Origin: Mesorhizobium sp. YIM 152430
GTDB lineage: Bacteria > Pseudomonadota > Alphaproteobacteria > Rhizobiales > Rhizobiaceae
Direction: 5' to 3'
NCBI RefSeq assembly: GCF_029210365.1
Contig: NZ_JARGES010000018.1
Location: 124,001 to 188,000, forward strand
Length of the DNA stretch: 64,000 bases
Part shown: piece by piece, positions 38,725-48,258 of the stretch
Layout: each line of letters starts with the position of its first letter
Numbering within the stretch: the first letter of the stretch is position 1
Program-made: the position numbers and the translations under genes
The notes under the pieces: generated by a model
Database searches by the model: none
Told to the model about the DNA's origin: nothing
Seen by the model: the letters and a program-made list of their open reading frames with translations, nothing else

Positions 38725-39843
38725 TCAGACGCGCATCGGCATCAGGACGTAGAGCGTGTCGGCGTCCGAGCCGTCCTGGATGAGTGTCGGCGAACCCGCA
38801 TCGGCGAGCATGAACTGCGCCTCGCCGCCCGACAACTGCGCGGCGACGTCGAGCAGATATTTGGCATTGAAGCCGATCTCGATCGGGTCGGACGCATAGT
38901 CGGCGGCGACCTCTTCGGTCGCGCTGCCGGAGTCGGGATTGTTGACGGCCAGCGTCACCATGCCGTCGCCGATGGACAGCTTCACCGCGCGGCCGCGCTC
39001 CGAGGAGACGGTCGAGACGCGGTCGACGGCCTGCGCGAAGCTTTGGCGGTCGATCAGGAGCTTCTTGTCGTTGCCGGTCGGGATGACGCGTTGATAGTCC
39101 GGGAAGGTACCGTCGATCAGCTTGGACGTCAGCACGACCGAGCCAATGGTGAAGCGGATCTTGGTATCAGACAACTCGATCGAGACTTCCAGGTCGGGTT
39201 GGTCGACGAGTTTTTGCAGTTCCGACACCGTCTTGCGCGGAATGATGATGCCCGGCATTCCTTCACAGCCGGAAGGCGCTTCCGTCTCGGCGCGCGCCAG
39301 GCGATGCCCGTCCGTCGCGACCGAACGCAGGCGCAGGCGCCCATCGGATTCGATGGCGTGGAGATAGATGCCGTTGAGATAATAGCGCGTTTCCTCGGTC
39401 GAGATCGCGAACTGGGTCTTGTCGATCAGGCGCTTCAACGCTTCTGCCGGCATCTGGAAGCGATGGGTGAAGGAGCCGGCGGTGAGTTCGGGGAAGTCCG
39501 ATTGCGGCAGGCACTGAAGCCGGAAGGACGAGCGGCCGGAGACGACCGACATCGCATTGCCGCCTTCGTCGAGCTTGAGCATCACTTCCGAGCCGTCCGA
39601 CAGTTTTCGAACGATGTCGTAGAGGAGATGGGCGGGAACCGTGGTCGCCCCTGCCTGCTCGGCACTTGCCGGCGTCGCCTCGGTCACTTCGAGGTCGAGA
39701 TCGGTCGCCTTGAGCGACAGGTGGTCGCCGTCGGCGCTGAGCAGCACGTTCGACAGGATCGGTATCGTGTTGCGCCGCTCGACCACACGGTGAACATGGT
39801 TGAGCGACTTGAGGAGGTTCGACCGTTCGAGGATGACGCGCAT
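38725..39843 (-). CDS. dnaN: DNA polymerase III sliding clamp (beta subunit)
   Basis: 372 residues, the usual length. The N terminus MRVILERSNLLKSLNHVHRV and C terminus TLYVLMPMRV are canonical, with three clamp domains of about 120 residues each. The clamp gives processivity to polymerase III and is a hub for repair and Hda/DnaA control. The 168-base gap from dnaA may carry a separate promoter. No strong DnaA box is visible there. Confidence 0.98.
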   Translation of the reverse strand: MRVILERSNLLKSLNHVHRVVERRNTIPILSNVLLSADGDHLSLKATDLDLEVTEATPASAEQAGATTVPAHLLYDIVRKLSDGSEVMLKLDEGGNAMSVVSGRSSFRLQCLPQSDFPELTAGSFTHRFQMPAEALKRLIDKTQFAISTEETRYYLNGIYLHAIESDGRLRLRSVATDGHRLARAETEAPSGCEGMPGIIIPRKTVSELQKLVDQPDLEVSIELSDTKIRFTIGSVVLTSKLIDGTFPDYQRVIPTGNDKKLLIDRQSFAQAVDRVSTVSSERGRAVKLSIGDGMVTLAVNNPDSGSATEEVAADYASDPIEIGFNAKYLLDVAAQLSGGEAQFMLADAGSPTLIQDGSDADTLYVLMPMRV

Positions 39844-40011
39844 GACCGATTATACTCGCGAAGGACTTGATGGCAGGGTTTCTGGCGGCCGGAACGGCGC
39901 CGGAAACGGGTGGGCAGACTGACAGGAAATCCGGCGAAAACGCAAGTCCGGGCCGCAAGGAGCGACCCGGAAGCATGTCAAAGGCGTGGATAGACCCTGC
40001 CTCGGGGTCGA

Positions 40012-41559
40012 TCACGCCTGATCGGAAATCAGGCGCTTCAGGAGTTCCAGCTCCTGCGCCATCTTGGTGTCGCCATCGGTAAGCCCCTCGATCTTGCGGA
40101 CGGCATGAAGGACCGTCGTGTGATCGCGGCCGCCAAAACGCCTGCCGATCTCTGGCAGCGAGCGCGGCGTCATGATCTTGGCGAGATACATCGCGATCTG
40201 ACGCGGCTTGACGATGGTACGCGTGCGCCGGTTGGACAAAAGCTCGGTCTTCGAGACATTGTAATGCCGCGCCACGATGCGCTGGATGTCCTCGATGCGC
40301 ACGCGCTTGGGCTCGCCGGTGCGGTACATGTGGCCCAGCAGTTCGTCGATCCGGTCGACCGACAATTGCGGCTCGAAGGACTGGCGGAAGAGAAGCTGGT
40401 TGAAAGCGCCCTCGAGTTCGCGGCCCGAGCCGGTCACCGTCTGGGCTACATGTTCGAGAATGCCGTCGGCGATCGCGATGGACGGATCTTCCGCAGTCGC
40501 GGCTGCAAGGCGTTGCTGGAGCATGGAAAGCCGCATCGAAAAGTCCGGCGTCGCCATTTCGAGCGCGACGCCGCCATTCAGGCGCGAGCGCACGCGCGGC
40601 TCGAGCGATTCCAGTTCCGATGGCGGGCGGTCCGCCGCCACCACGACCTGGCGGGCGCTGTCGAGCAGCGTGTTGATGAGATGGCAGAATTCGTGCTGGA
40701 TCGACTTGCCCTGCAAGAACTGCATGTCGTCGATGATGAGCAGGTCGATGTCGCGCAACTGCTCCTTGAAGGTCAGCGCATTGTTGTCGCGGATCGCGGT
40801 GGCGAAGCGCCACATGAAATATTCGGCCGTGAGGTAGACGACACGCGACTGCGGACGGCGCTGAAGCGCCTCTGCCGCGATGGCCTGGAGCAGATGCGTC
40901 TTGCCGAGGCCGACCGAGGCGTGAAGGAAAAGCGGGTTGAAACGCACCGCGTTCGACGCGCTTTCGGCGACGGCGCGGGCGGCGGCGAAGGCCACCCGGT
41001 TCGAGGGTCCATCGACGAAGGACGCAAAGGTGTATCGGCTGTCGAGCGGCGAACCGAGCACGGATTGACGCTGCACGAAGGGTTCGCTTGCGCTCGAACG
41101 CGGAAGGTGGCCCGGCGCAATGCCGGCGCGGACGGGCAACTGCGTGACGGTGGCGCCGGGAAGCGTGCGCGGCTTGTCGGGCTGGATCTCTTCATCCTCG
41201 ACGACCTTGATCGGGCGGGTGGCGCTGCGCACCACGATCTCGACCTTGAGAATGGAGGGATCGGACTGTTTCCACAATTCGCCGATCAGGTCGCGATAAT
41301 GGCCGTTGATCCACTGGCGCAGGAAGGCTGTCGGCACCGACAGCCTGACGATGCCGCGCGAGGCTTCGGCAACCTGCATCCGGCCGAACCAACTCGAATA
41401 CACATCGTTGCCCAGGCGCGCCTTCAGTTGCGCAGTCACGCGTTCGAATGTCGCTCCGGCCCCCGCCGCGCTGTCGCCGTCCATCTGTTGTTGTCCCTCG
41501 ACCTTGATCTTCGAAAAGGAGGTGCTTGCCCGCTCACCCGCTTCGACGCCGCTTTGCAT
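40012..41559 (-). CDS. dnaA: Chromosomal replication initiator DnaA
   Basis: 515 residues from the ATG at 41559 (AGGGA eight bases upstream). Alternatives are 41595, where a purine run touches the ATG, and 41484. Domain I is at about 25-105, a Pro/Arg-rich linker follows, and the AAA+ domain is at about 165-380 with [13 protein letters not shown] (Walker A) and [12 protein letters not shown] (Walker B). The C-terminal DNA-binding domain IV includes [15 protein letters not shown]. It lies with dnaN and recF, and has an unusually long upstream region towards rpsT. Confidence 0.97.
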   Translation of the reverse strand: MQSGVEAGERASTSFSKIKVEGQQQMDGDSAAGAGATFERVTAQLKARLGNDVYSSWFGRMQVAEASRGIVRLSVPTAFLRQWINGHYRDLIGELWKQSDPSILKVEIVVRSATRPIKVVEDEEIQPDKPRTLPGATVTQLPVRAGIAPGHLPRSSASEPFVQRQSVLGSPLDSRYTFASFVDGPSNRVAFAAARAVAESASNAVRFNPLFLHASVGLGKTHLLQAIAAEALQRRPQSRVVYLTAEYFMWRFATAIRDNNALTFKEQLRDIDLLIIDDMQFLQGKSIQHEFCHLINTLLDSARQVVVAADRPPSELESLEPRVRSRLNGGVALEMATPDFSMRLSMLQQRLAAATAEDPSIAIADGILEHVAQTVTGSGRELEGAFNQLLFRQSFEPQLSVDRIDELLGHMYRTGEPKRVRIEDIQRIVARHYNVSKTELLSNRRTRTIVKPRQIAMYLAKIMTPRSLPEIGRRFGGRDHTTVLHAVRKIEGLTDGDTKMAQELELLKRLISDQA

Positions 41560-41821
41560 GTTAAGTGTCCCTGTTGTGCGAGCGGCATGGCGCATCTCCT
41601 CGACGATGATCCACCTGCCGCTTCCTCGTTGATTTCCGCTCGCTCCCGGTCGCTGCCGGGATCATCGATCCTCTTGCTTGCGCGGTCTGGTGGCAACCGC
41701 CCGCTTTTGAGCCCCCTGGGCAATACAATGCCGTCCGGCCAAAAAAGCCAGCGCGGCAGGCCGTCGGATACGACGGCAATTCGATTTGCAATGTGCTGAA
41801 AGTGAGCCAGCCGATAGCGTG

Positions 41822-41839
41822 CGTGGAATCGCTTCCACG
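41822..41839. promoter_or_regulatory. Inverted repeat upstream of dnaA
   Basis: CGTGGAA (41822-41828) and TTCCACG (41833-41839) are perfect inverted repeats around TCGC. It lies about 265 bases upstream of the chosen dnaA start. The spacing suits a dimeric regulator or an RNA stem in a long dnaA leader. One arm contains a GANTC site. Confidence 0.4.
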
Positions 41840-42015
41840 TTGCCCGACATGCCGGATTTGGCTTAAATCCGCAGGTTTTCCCTGCCCCTCTCAACGGAAG
41901 CGACCTTACAAAAGGCGGTGGCGAGCAGGCAAGACCGGCGTAACGGATTCTTCATCTCTGCATCCCGATCGAGCCCTTCTTGCAACGCTCAGAATTGCTC
42001 GTCGGCGCATAAACC

Positions 42016-42030
42016 GTTTTGATTCAAAAC
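42016..42030. promoter_or_regulatory. AT-rich perfect palindrome upstream of dnaA
   Basis: GTTTTGA and TCAAAAC flank a single central T, a 15-base near-perfect palindrome containing a GATTC site. It lies in the AT-rich part of the dnaA/rpsT region, about 457 bases from the dnaA start. The binding protein is unknown. Confidence 0.4.
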
Positions 42031-42306
42031 CTTTTCGCCGGCCCGTCGATTTGATTGTGGGTTGCAAAAAAAAAATCCAAACGCAGCTTGACTCGCTGGC
42101 AGCTTCGCGGGGTGGGGACCTCATTTGAGGCGCTTCAAAATACCCCGGCTAAGCTATTGATTATACGACAAAAAAATTGCCGGCGCGAAGCTGGACCGTA
42201 ACCTTGGGGAACGTCAGGGGCGACCAAGGATTCGTTCGTCGGCAAGTCGTTGCAATCGATGACATTTTGCCCTTCCCAAAGGGCAGGGAGGATGGTGAGT
42301 GGATAC

Positions 42307-42334
42307 AAAAAACCCGGCACGAGGCCGGGTTTTT
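42307..42334 (-). terminator. Intrinsic terminator of rpsT
   Basis: ACCCGGC and GCCGGGT form the core stem around ACGAG, flanked by A and T runs on both sides. On the minus strand it starts 22 bases after the rpsT stop and ends in a T run. Symmetry suggests it can also stop plus-strand transcripts. Confidence 0.9.
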
Positions 42335-42355
42335 CGAAGTCGGATCACTGCCGGT

Positions 42356-42622
42356 TCAGGCCCCGAGAGCCTTTACGCGATTGGCAAGACGCGAGACCTT
42401 GCGCGAGGCGGTGTTCTTGTGGAAGACCCCCTTGGAAGCGGCGCGCATCAATTCCGGCTGGGCGGCACGGAAGGCTTCCTGTGCGGCGGTCTTGTCACCG
42501 GACAGGATCGCTTCCTCGACCTTGCGCAGGAAGGTGCGAACACGCGAGCGGCGGTTCTTGTTGACAGCCGTGCGGGCAGCGATCTTGCGCGTTGCCTTTT
42601 TGGCCGAAGACGTATTGGCCAT
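42356..42622 (-). CDS. rpsT: 30S ribosomal protein S20
   Basis: 88 residues starting [20 protein letters not shown]; the C terminus ends [12 protein letters not shown]. Binds 16S rRNA early in 30S assembly. Monocistronic, with a strong terminator and its own 143-base upstream region. Its position between the enoyl-CoA hydratase and dnaA is conserved in Hyphomicrobiales. Confidence 0.98.
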   Translation of the reverse strand: MANTSSAKKATRKIAARTAVNKNRRSRVRTFLRKVEEAILSGDKTAAQEAFRAAQPELMRAASKGVFHKNTASRKVSRLANRVKALGA

Positions 42623-42765
42623 CGAATGCCTCTCTTCAGTTCTTTTGCGTGGACGCGCCGAACGAGCTGGAGCCGGGCGCAAAAACAATTGGGGCAGCCC
42701 GCAAGCTGCCTCAGTCGTGGGGGCTTATAGTCGAACTTGCCCCCTTGCGTCAACGCCCATCCCGC

Positions 42766-43539
42766 CTAGCGATTGCGGAAATTCGCGGAACGTTTCTCGG
42801 AGAACGCGGCCATGCCTTCCTTCTGGTCGTCGAGCGAGAACATCGCATGGAAAACGCGCCGTTCGAATCGTAGCCCTTCGCCCAGAAATGTCTCGTAGGA
42901 CCGGTTGACCGCTTCCTTGGTCATCATCACGGCGGGTAGCGAGAACTCGGCGATCTTCGAGGCTGCCCTGATCGCTTCCTCGACCAGTTCGCCGGCGGGA
43001 ACGACGCGCGAGACCAGACCGGACCGCTCGGCCTCGGCCGCGTCCATCATGCGACCGGTCAGGCACATGTCCATGGCCTTCGACTTGCCGACGAAGCGGG
43101 TCAGGCGCTGCGAGCCGCCCATGCCCGGCATCACGCCGAGCGTGATCTCAGGCTGGCCGAACTTCGCGTTGTCTGCGGCGATGATGAAGTCGCACATCAT
43201 GGCGAGTTCGCAGCCGCCGCCCAGCGCATAGCCGGAAACGGCGGCGATGACCGGCTTGCGCACGCGCGTGAACGCATCCCAGCCGGAGAAGAAGTCCTGC
43301 ATATACATGTCGATATAGGACTTCGAATGCATTTCCTTGATGTCGGCGCCGGCGGCGAACGCCTTTTCCGAGCCGGTGAGCACGATCGCGCCGATCTTGG
43401 GATTGGCCTCGAACGCCTCGGCGGCGGCGACCACGTCCTTGAGCACGTCGGAATTGAGCGCGTTGAGCGCCTTGGGGCGATTCAGCGTGATGAGGCCGAC
43501 GCGGCCCCGGGTTTCGACCAGGATAGTTTCGTAGGCCAA
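42766..43539 (-). CDS. Enoyl-CoA hydratase (crotonase family)
   Basis: 257 residues. The start is TTG at 43539, backed by a strong ggagga five bases upstream, giving [20 protein letters not shown]. The oxyanion-hole region [11 protein letters not shown] and both catalytic Glu positions ([11 protein letters not shown] and [12 protein letters not shown]) are intact, so true hydratase activity on 2-enoyl-CoA is expected. It is followed by rpsT on the same strand. A role in beta-oxidation is family knowledge; the chain-length preference is not deducible. Confidence 0.94.
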   Translation of the reverse strand: MAYETILVETRGRVGLITLNRPKALNALNSDVLKDVVAAAEAFEANPKIGAIVLTGSEKAFAAGADIKEMHSKSYIDMYMQDFFSGWDAFTRVRKPVIAAVSGYALGGGCELAMMCDFIIAADNAKFGQPEITLGVMPGMGGSQRLTRFVGKSKAMDMCLTGRMMDAAEAERSGLVSRVVPAGELVEEAIRAASKIAEFSLPAVMMTKEAVNRSYETFLGEGLRFERRVFHAMFSLDDQKEGMAAFSEKRSANFRNR

Positions 43540-43585
43540 GTTGTTCCTCCTTCGATGCCGGCGTGATTGTCGGCCAGAGGCATAG

Positions 43586-44458
43586 CTAACGCTGGCAGGC
43601 GGAGCAATAGAAGGTGGAGCGCCCCGACTGCACAATCCTTTTGACGGTGCCCGCGCAGCCCGCGCGCCGACAGGGTTCGCCCTCGCGGTCATAGACGTTG
43701 AAGGAGTGCTGGAAATAGCCGAGCGAGCCGTCCGTCAACTGATGGTCGCGCAGGCTCGACCCGCCGGCCGCGATCGCGTCAGCGATGACGGCGCGAATGG
43801 CATCGGCCAGGCGCGCGGCCCGTTGGCCGGAGACGCTTCCGGCCAGTCTTTTCGGCGACAGGCCGGCCCGCCAGAGGGCTTCGCAGGCATAGATGTTGCC
43901 GAGGCCGGCGATCAGCTTCTGGTCGAGAAGGGCGGCCTTGAGCGGCGAGCGGCGGCCGGCAAGAAGCGCGGCCAGCACCGCGCCGTCGAGCGCGTTCCCG
44001 GTGGGTTCGATGCCGAGCGAGGCGAGGAACGGATGGCTTTCAAGATCGCGCGCCTGCGAGAAGACCATGAAGCCGAAACGCCGCGGGTCGTTATAGATGA
44101 TGCGATGCGCTGCGCCGCCGCGCTCCAGATGGAAAACGACATGGTCGTGCGCGGCGATCTTGGAGCGTTCGTGGTGAAAGTCGCCGGGGATGCCTTCGCT
44201 CGTGCCGTCATGGATGCGGAACGAGCCCGACATGCCCAGATGCGCGATCAGCACCGGGTCGCGGTCGAGATGGATGACGAGAAACTTCGCCCGCCGGCCG
44301 ACCGAGACGATGCGCCGGCCTTGAAGTCTCGATGCGAAGTCTTCCGGGAAGGGAAAGCGCAGGTCCGGCCGGCGCTGTTCGACGGCGACGATGGTCGCAC
44401 CTTCCATGATCGGGGCGAGTCCTCTCCGGACGGTCTCGACCTCGGGCAGTTCAGGCAT
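43586..44458 (-). CDS. mutM: Formamidopyrimidine-DNA glycosylase (Fpg/MutM)
   Basis: 290 residues removing 8-oxoguanine and cutting the AP site. N-terminal [14 protein letters not shown] carries the catalytic Pro2 and Glu3. The lesion-recognition region and a C-terminal zinc finger (CRRAGC ... YCSACQR) are intact. Its start overlaps the deoB stop by eight bases (ATGCCTGA), so it is translationally coupled to deoB. In other rhizobia I recall ubiE beside mutM; it is absent here. Confidence 0.96.
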   Translation of the reverse strand: MPELPEVETVRRGLAPIMEGATIVAVEQRRPDLRFPFPEDFASRLQGRRIVSVGRRAKFLVIHLDRDPVLIAHLGMSGSFRIHDGTSEGIPGDFHHERSKIAAHDHVVFHLERGGAAHRIIYNDPRRFGFMVFSQARDLESHPFLASLGIEPTGNALDGAVLAALLAGRRSPLKAALLDQKLIAGLGNIYACEALWRAGLSPKRLAGSVSGQRAARLADAIRAVIADAIAAGGSSLRDHQLTDGSLGYFQHSFNVYDREGEPCRRAGCAGTVKRIVQSGRSTFYCSACQR

Positions 44459-45692
44459 CGGCGGCGATCGAGGCGTAGAAGGATCGCCCATGCGGACCGG
44501 GCGCGAGACGCAGATGTTCCGCGATCGTCTCGCCGATATCGGCGAAGCTCCGGCGAACGCCGACCGAGCCCGGCTTGAGACCCGGACCGGCACCGACGAT
44601 GGGAACCTGTTCGCGCGTATGGTCCGTGCCGCGGAAGGTCGGGTCGCAGCCATGATCGGCGGTCAGGATCAGGAGGTCGCCAGGCTGAAGCCGGTCGAGT
44701 GCTTCGGGCAGGCGGCGATCGAAGGCTTCGAGCGCGGCCGCATAGCCGGCGACGTCGCGCTGATGGCCGAACAGCGTGTCGAAATCGACGAAATTGGCGA
44801 AGACGAGGTCGCCGTCCGTCGCCTCTCCCATCGCTTCGACCGCGCGGTCGAACATCGCCATGTTGTCCGGCGCCTTGCGCAGATGGGAGACGCCCCGATG
44901 GGCGAAGATGTCGCCGATCTTGCCCACCGCGAGCGAACGCCCGCCACCCGCGATCACGCGGTCCATCAATGTGGGCTCGGGCGGGGGCACGGCATAATCG
45001 CGCCGGTTGGCCGTGCGCTGGAACGTTTCGGCGGTGTCGCCGATGAAGGGACGGGCGATGACGCGGCCGATATTGAGCGGATCGACCAGACGCCGCACGG
45101 TCCGGCAGAGCGCATGGAGACGGTCCATTCCAAAATGCGTTTCATGCGCGGCGATCTGGAGCACGCTGTCGGCCGAGCTGTAGCAGATCGGCTTGCCCGT
45201 GCGCACATGCTCCTCGCCATGTCGTGCGATGATCTCGGTGCCGGATGCGTGACAATTGCCCAGAATGCCGGGAACGTCGCCCTCTGCGATGATCGCGGCG
45301 ACCAGTTCGTTCGGAAAGGCCGGGTTTTCGTCGGGAAAATAACCCCAGTCGAAGGTGACGGGCACGCCAGCCATCTCCCAGTGGCCGGACGGCGTGTCCT
45401 TGCCGCTCGAAATCTCCTGGGCCGAGCCGAAGAAGCCCGAAATGCCATCGGCGGAAATCTTTCGTCCGGCGGCAAGGTCCGCGGCATGGAAGAGCCCAAG
45501 CCGCGCCAGATTGGGAAGGTGGAGCGGCCCTTCGCGCAGACCCGGCCTGTCGGCTTTCCCGCGCGCGCATTGCTCGGCGATATGGCCGAGCGTGTCGGAG
45601 CCGGCATCGCCGAAAAGTTCGGCATCCGGGGCATGGCCGATGCCGAAGGAATCGAGCACGAAGAGGAAGGCGCGGCGCATCTGTCGTTCCAT
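44451..45692 (-). CDS. deoB: Phosphopentomutase
   Basis: 413 residues of the alkaline-phosphatase superfamily, interconverting ribose/deoxyribose 1- and 5-phosphates. Metal ligands are seen in [25 protein letters not shown] and [19 protein letters not shown]. The phosphorylated Thr is in [13 protein letters not shown]. The start may be the first Met or the one four codons later. No other deo genes are adjacent. It is coupled to mutM downstream and lies 61 bases after the TadE-like genes. Confidence 0.96.
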   Translation of the reverse strand: MERQMRRAFLFVLDSFGIGHAPDAELFGDAGSDTLGHIAEQCARGKADRPGLREGPLHLPNLARLGLFHAADLAAGRKISADGISGFFGSAQEISSGKDTPSGHWEMAGVPVTFDWGYFPDENPAFPNELVAAIIAEGDVPGILGNCHASGTEIIARHGEEHVRTGKPICYSSADSVLQIAAHETHFGMDRLHALCRTVRRLVDPLNIGRVIARPFIGDTAETFQRTANRRDYAVPPPEPTLMDRVIAGGGRSLAVGKIGDIFAHRGVSHLRKAPDNMAMFDRAVEAMGEATDGDLVFANFVDFDTLFGHQRDVAGYAAALEAFDRRLPEALDRLQPGDLLILTADHGCDPTFRGTDHTREQVPIVGAGPGLKPGSVGVRRSFADIGETIAEHLRLAPGPHGRSFYASIAADA

Positions 45693-45753
45693 CTGTCGGA
45701 CGGGTTTCGCGACAGATAGGCCGTTGTCGCGGGGGTTGCAAATGGCCGGAAGA

Positions 45754-46353
45754 TCAGCAGCCGATGCAGTTTACCCGGTCCGACATGCGCGGCCGCAGAT
45801 AATATTGTTCGCTCATGTTCAGCGTGCTGAATGCCGAGGCCAGTCCGAGAGCGGTCTTCTGTTCGGCCGTCCAGGCGATCACCGGCTTGTAGCCAAGCTG
45901 GGTCGTGACGCGCACCAGACGCGTGCCGGCCACGCGCAATTGTTCGGGAACCAGCGTTTCGGTGTTCTTCGGCACGGCCTGGGATTTGTTGACGCCTTCG
46001 AGCTTGCGCGACCATTCGACGAAAGCCTTGGGATTGGCCTTGCCCTCTTCGATCTGGATATGTTCGACGATGATCGTCGGCCGCGAACGACCATAAGGCT
46101 GGATGATCGCGGACCCGATATCGAGAATGCGGTCGACTTCCTCGCGCGGAACGTCGCGCTGCTGGGCTACGAGATCGCCGACCATCGAGGCGATGCGCCC
46201 GACCTTCTTGTTGGTCTCGATCGCCTGCGAGACCTCCATGGTCATGAAATAGAGGACCAGCAGGATCGGTGCGATGAACGCGAATTCGATCGCGGCGGCG
46301 CCGCGGCGGTCGGTCCCGAAACCTCTGGCGAAGTTGCCCATGGCCTTGATCAT
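45754..46353 (-). CDS. TadE-like pseudopilin (second copy)
   Basis: 199 residues from the ATG at 46353 (a purine-rich gaggcggag upstream; 46374 is an overlapping alternative). A short basic N terminus, [20 protein letters not shown] (TadE/TadG prepilin-like signature with Glu at the +5-type position) and a hydrophobic helix precede a periplasmic domain with two C-terminal cysteines (NCIGC). TadE/F pseudopilins prime Flp pilus assembly and are cut by the TadV/CpaA peptidase. The gene starts within about ten bases of the upstream TadE gene stop. Confidence 0.85.
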   Translation of the reverse strand: MIKAMGNFARGFGTDRRGAAAIEFAFIAPILLVLYFMTMEVSQAIETNKKVGRIASMVGDLVAQQRDVPREEVDRILDIGSAIIQPYGRSRPTIIVEHIQIEEGKANPKAFVEWSRKLEGVNKSQAVPKNTETLVPEQLRVAGTRLVRVTTQLGYKPVIAWTAEQKTALGLASAFSTLNMSEQYYLRPRMSDRVNCIGC

Positions 46354-46363
46354 CGGCTCCGCC

Positions 46364-46927
46364 TCACTCCGCATAAGGCTCGTTCTGCCACGTCACCGAA
46401 GCGAAGTGGAGAACCTTGCCGCCATTGATGGTGGACATGGACAGGCGCATCATGTCGGTAATGATCGGCCAGCGGTAATAGACGCGCAGCACGTTCTTCG
46501 AGCCGGCGCCGCCGGAGACCGCATCGAAACCGGTATCGTCGAGGTCGCCATTGCTGTAGGGTGTGCGCAAGGCGGCCGCCTGGGCGAAGGAACTGAATGT
46601 TTGCAGATCGACCGCCAGACCGGGGCATCCCGAAGAGACGAGGATTTCCATGCGTTCGCAGATCCGGTCGCGCACTTCGTCGTGGCTGAGCTGGTCGGCC
46701 CGCAACTGGCCGGTGCGATAGAGCCGGGCGACGTCGTCGGTCGCGTTGGTCATCACCTGCTGGGCCGCAAAGGAGATGCAGCTTTCGAGGATGGCGAAGA
46801 CCAGCAGCGCGAAGGGGATGACGAGGATCGAGAACTCGACTGCGGTGCTGCCGTCGCGCCGACGGGCGAATGCCCGCAGGAGCGCCTTGCAGCCTGCTCG
46901 CGTCTTGCCGGAAGCATGTGTGGTCAT
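46364..46927 (-). CDS. TadE-like pseudopilin (first copy)
   Basis: 187 residues. The leader TTHASGKTRAGCKALLRAFA is followed by RRDGSTAVEFSILVIPFALL, the TadE prepilin signature with conserved Glu, then one membrane helix and a periplasmic part with a likely disulfide pair (DRICERMEILVSSGCPG). It precedes the second copy with a small overlap or near-contact, so the two are a TadE/TadF-type pair for the Tad pilus encoded in the opposite direction just to the right. Confidence 0.87.
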   Translation of the reverse strand: MTTHASGKTRAGCKALLRAFARRRDGSTAVEFSILVIPFALLVFAILESCISFAAQQVMTNATDDVARLYRTGQLRADQLSHDEVRDRICERMEILVSSGCPGLAVDLQTFSSFAQAAALRTPYSNGDLDDTGFDAVSGGAGSKNVLRVYYRWPIITDMMRLSMSTINGGKVLHFASVTWQNEPYAE

Positions 46928-47021
46928 TCGTCAGGATCCCGCCTGTTCAACTCCGCGAACGACGCTATCGCACGCGTGTTGAATTGAGGTTGTGGCGGTC
47001 GCTAGGATGCGATGAAAACAA

Positions 47022-47036
47022 TTAACGTCGCGTTCA
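47022..47036. promoter_or_regulatory. CtrA-like box near the TadE genes
   Basis: TTAA (47022-47025), seven bases, then TTCA (47033-47036): one mismatch from the TTAA-N7-TTAA CtrA consensus. It is about 100 bases upstream of the first TadE start on the minus strand, and overlaps the end of the upstream gene. Tad/pilin genes are CtrA targets in Caulobacter; here it is inference. Confidence 0.35.
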
Positions 47037-47462
47037 GGGTGCGCCGATGGTCGTGTCGGAGATCGCTTCGGCTTCCGTGACATAGGCCGCTTCGCAAACC
47101 GGCGTGCAGGACAGCGTCTGCACCGCTGCGCGCCGGTAGATGCGGACCGAATTCGCCGACTGGCGCGACACCGTCACCTGCTCGTCGACGATCGGCCGGC
47201 CGTCCGCGTCGAGGACGACGAGGTTGGTCACCCCGAACCCCTTGCCCGTGAGGACCAGCGTCGAGGCATCCTGGACGGATGCGTCGGCTATTTCCGGATT
47301 GCCGATGATGATCGTGTCGGCGTTGCGGGCCAGCTTGACGATCTTCGCCTGGTTGACGAGGACGCTGATGCCTTCTGCGAATGCGGGTGCTGCAAGAACC
47401 GATGCGGCCGTCGCCAGCGCCAGGCCTGCGATGAAGCGAATGGATGTTGTCGACCGCGCCAC
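47034..47462 (-). CDS. Free-standing CpaC-N-terminal-domain protein (pilus formation domain)
   Basis: 142 residues with a signal peptide (cleavage near AFAE at about 29). The mature part has SVLVNQAKIVKLARNADTII, GNPEIADASVQDASTLVLTG and TNLVVLDADGRPIV. This matches the N-terminal pilus-formation domain found at the start of CpaC secretins (compare the cpaC gene below, which has NKSIVIDLPADAYDI and ANPTVADA). It looks like a stand-alone copy of that periplasmic domain that could bind or pilot the secretin. Two C-terminal cysteines (SCTPVC) may pair. It lies 106 bases upstream of the TadE genes, on the same strand. Confidence 0.8.
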   Translation of the reverse strand: MARSTTSIRFIAGLALATAASVLAAPAFAEGISVLVNQAKIVKLARNADTIIIGNPEIADASVQDASTLVLTGKGFGVTNLVVLDADGRPIVDEQVTVSRQSANSVRIYRRAAVQTLSCTPVCEAAYVTEAEAISDTTIGAP

Positions 47463-47566
47463 GTTTCGGCTCTCCTGTTCGGCAATCCGCGCAAGATGAA
47501 CGGGAATGGTGAATTGCCGGTTAATCGCGCAAGCCGCCGCAGATTGCTTGAAAGCGGCCCGTTGGT

Positions 47567-47581
47567 TTCACCAATGCTTAA
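47567..47581. promoter_or_regulatory. CtrA-like box before cpaA
   Basis: TTCA (47567-47570), CCAATGC, TTAA (47578-47581): one mismatch from TTAA-N7-TTAA, 42 bases upstream of the cpaA ATG, in the divergent region towards the free-standing CpaC-N gene. Same caveat as the site near 47022. Confidence 0.35.
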
Positions 47582-47623
47582 GCGCGCCGGATCTAGGTTT
47601 GGCCATTCTTTCGAGGACCCGTC

Positions 47624-48142
47624 ATGATCGAAGCCCTGATTCTGGTCATCTTTCCGTTCTGCATGGTCTATGCCGCCGTGTCGGACATGATCACGATGAC
47701 GATCGCCAATCGCGTGTCGGTGCTGCTGGTCGCGACATTTCTGATCGTTGCGCCGCTGACCGGAATGCCGCTCGTGGTGATCGGGCTCCATGTGCTCGCG
47801 GCGATGGCGGTCCTTGCGGTTACATTCGGACTTTTCGCGCTGGGCACGATGGGCGGCGGCGATGCCAAGCTTCTGGCGGCCACGGCGCTGTGGATGGGAT
47901 TCGGGATGCCGCTTGCAGAATATGCCGTCCTCGGCGCGGTCTGGGGCGGACTGCTGACGCTCGCCATCCTCGTCTATCGAAATTCGCCGATCTCGGACGT
48001 GACCGGCAGCTTCCTGCTGCTCCGTAAATTCGCCGACCGGCGCGTTGGAATTCCCTATGGCGTAGCGCTCGGCGCTGCGGGACTGATGGTCTTTCCAAGC
48101 TCGCCGCTCGGCGCATGGGCCATGCAGGCATTGATCCGGTAA
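47624..48142 (+). CDS. cpaA: Prepilin peptidase CpaA (TadV)
   Basis: 172-residue membrane aspartyl protease that cleaves Flp-type prepilins and TadE/F. Catalytic Asp residues are in AAVSDMITMTIANR and in the GxGD motif MGGGDAKLLAA. About five hydrophobic segments are present. It is the first plus-strand gene of the Tad locus. The Flp pilin gene usually just before it is not seen. Ends 116 bases before cpaB. Confidence 0.94.
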   Translation: MIEALILVIFPFCMVYAAVSDMITMTIANRVSVLLVATFLIVAPLTGMPLVVIGLHVLAAMAVLAVTFGLFALGTMGGGDAKLLAATALWMGFGMPLAEYAVLGAVWGGLLTLAILVYRNSPISDVTGSFLLLRKFADRRVGIPYGVALGAAGLMVFPSSPLGAWAMQALIR

Positions 48143-48160
48143 GTGCCTGTCAATCTTGCG

Positions 48161-48194
48161 TTAAGCATAAGTGTAAGCGCCTCGTTAACCTTAA
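48161..48194. promoter_or_regulatory. TTAA-rich region upstream of cpaB
   Basis: TTAA half-sites at 48161-48164, 48185-48188 and 48191-48194 (gttaaccttaat) lie in an AT-rich patch between cpaA and cpaB. They resemble CtrA half-sites (TTAACCxT-like) but no full TTAA-N7-TTAA is present. A separate promoter for cpaBCDEF-tadBC is plausible. Confidence 0.3.
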
Positions 48195-48258
48195 TTTGAC
48201 GATTGCTGATGCAAGGTCGGCCCTGGCTTAGAGGAACTGCCGGGTAAAGGGCGCGGAC

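Larger units (their letters stand above)
41560..42306. promoter_or_regulatory. Long dnaA/rpsT intergenic region
   Basis: About 750 bases without a convincing gene; the open frames here have no family resemblance or signal. The part from about 41990 to 42180 is markedly AT-rich for this genome, with an A-run at 42066-42075. Two palindromes (41822-41839, 42016-42030) and five GANTC sites (41826, 41946, 42021, 42090, 42229) are visible. GANTC is the CcrM methylation site, and CcrM is known to affect dnaA transcription in Caulobacter. No good match to the DnaA box was found, so an origin here is not supported. Confidence 0.5.

Noticed and set aside
41793-42128. Possible small gene in the dnaA/rpsT gap
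   Set aside because: The 111-codon frame has no start signal, biased composition or recognisable motif; most likely chance.
41560-42306. Replication origin next to dnaA
   Set aside because: The best candidate sequences differ from TTATCCACA by two or more bases, and no cluster of boxes exists. In several alphaproteobacteria the origin lies elsewhere.
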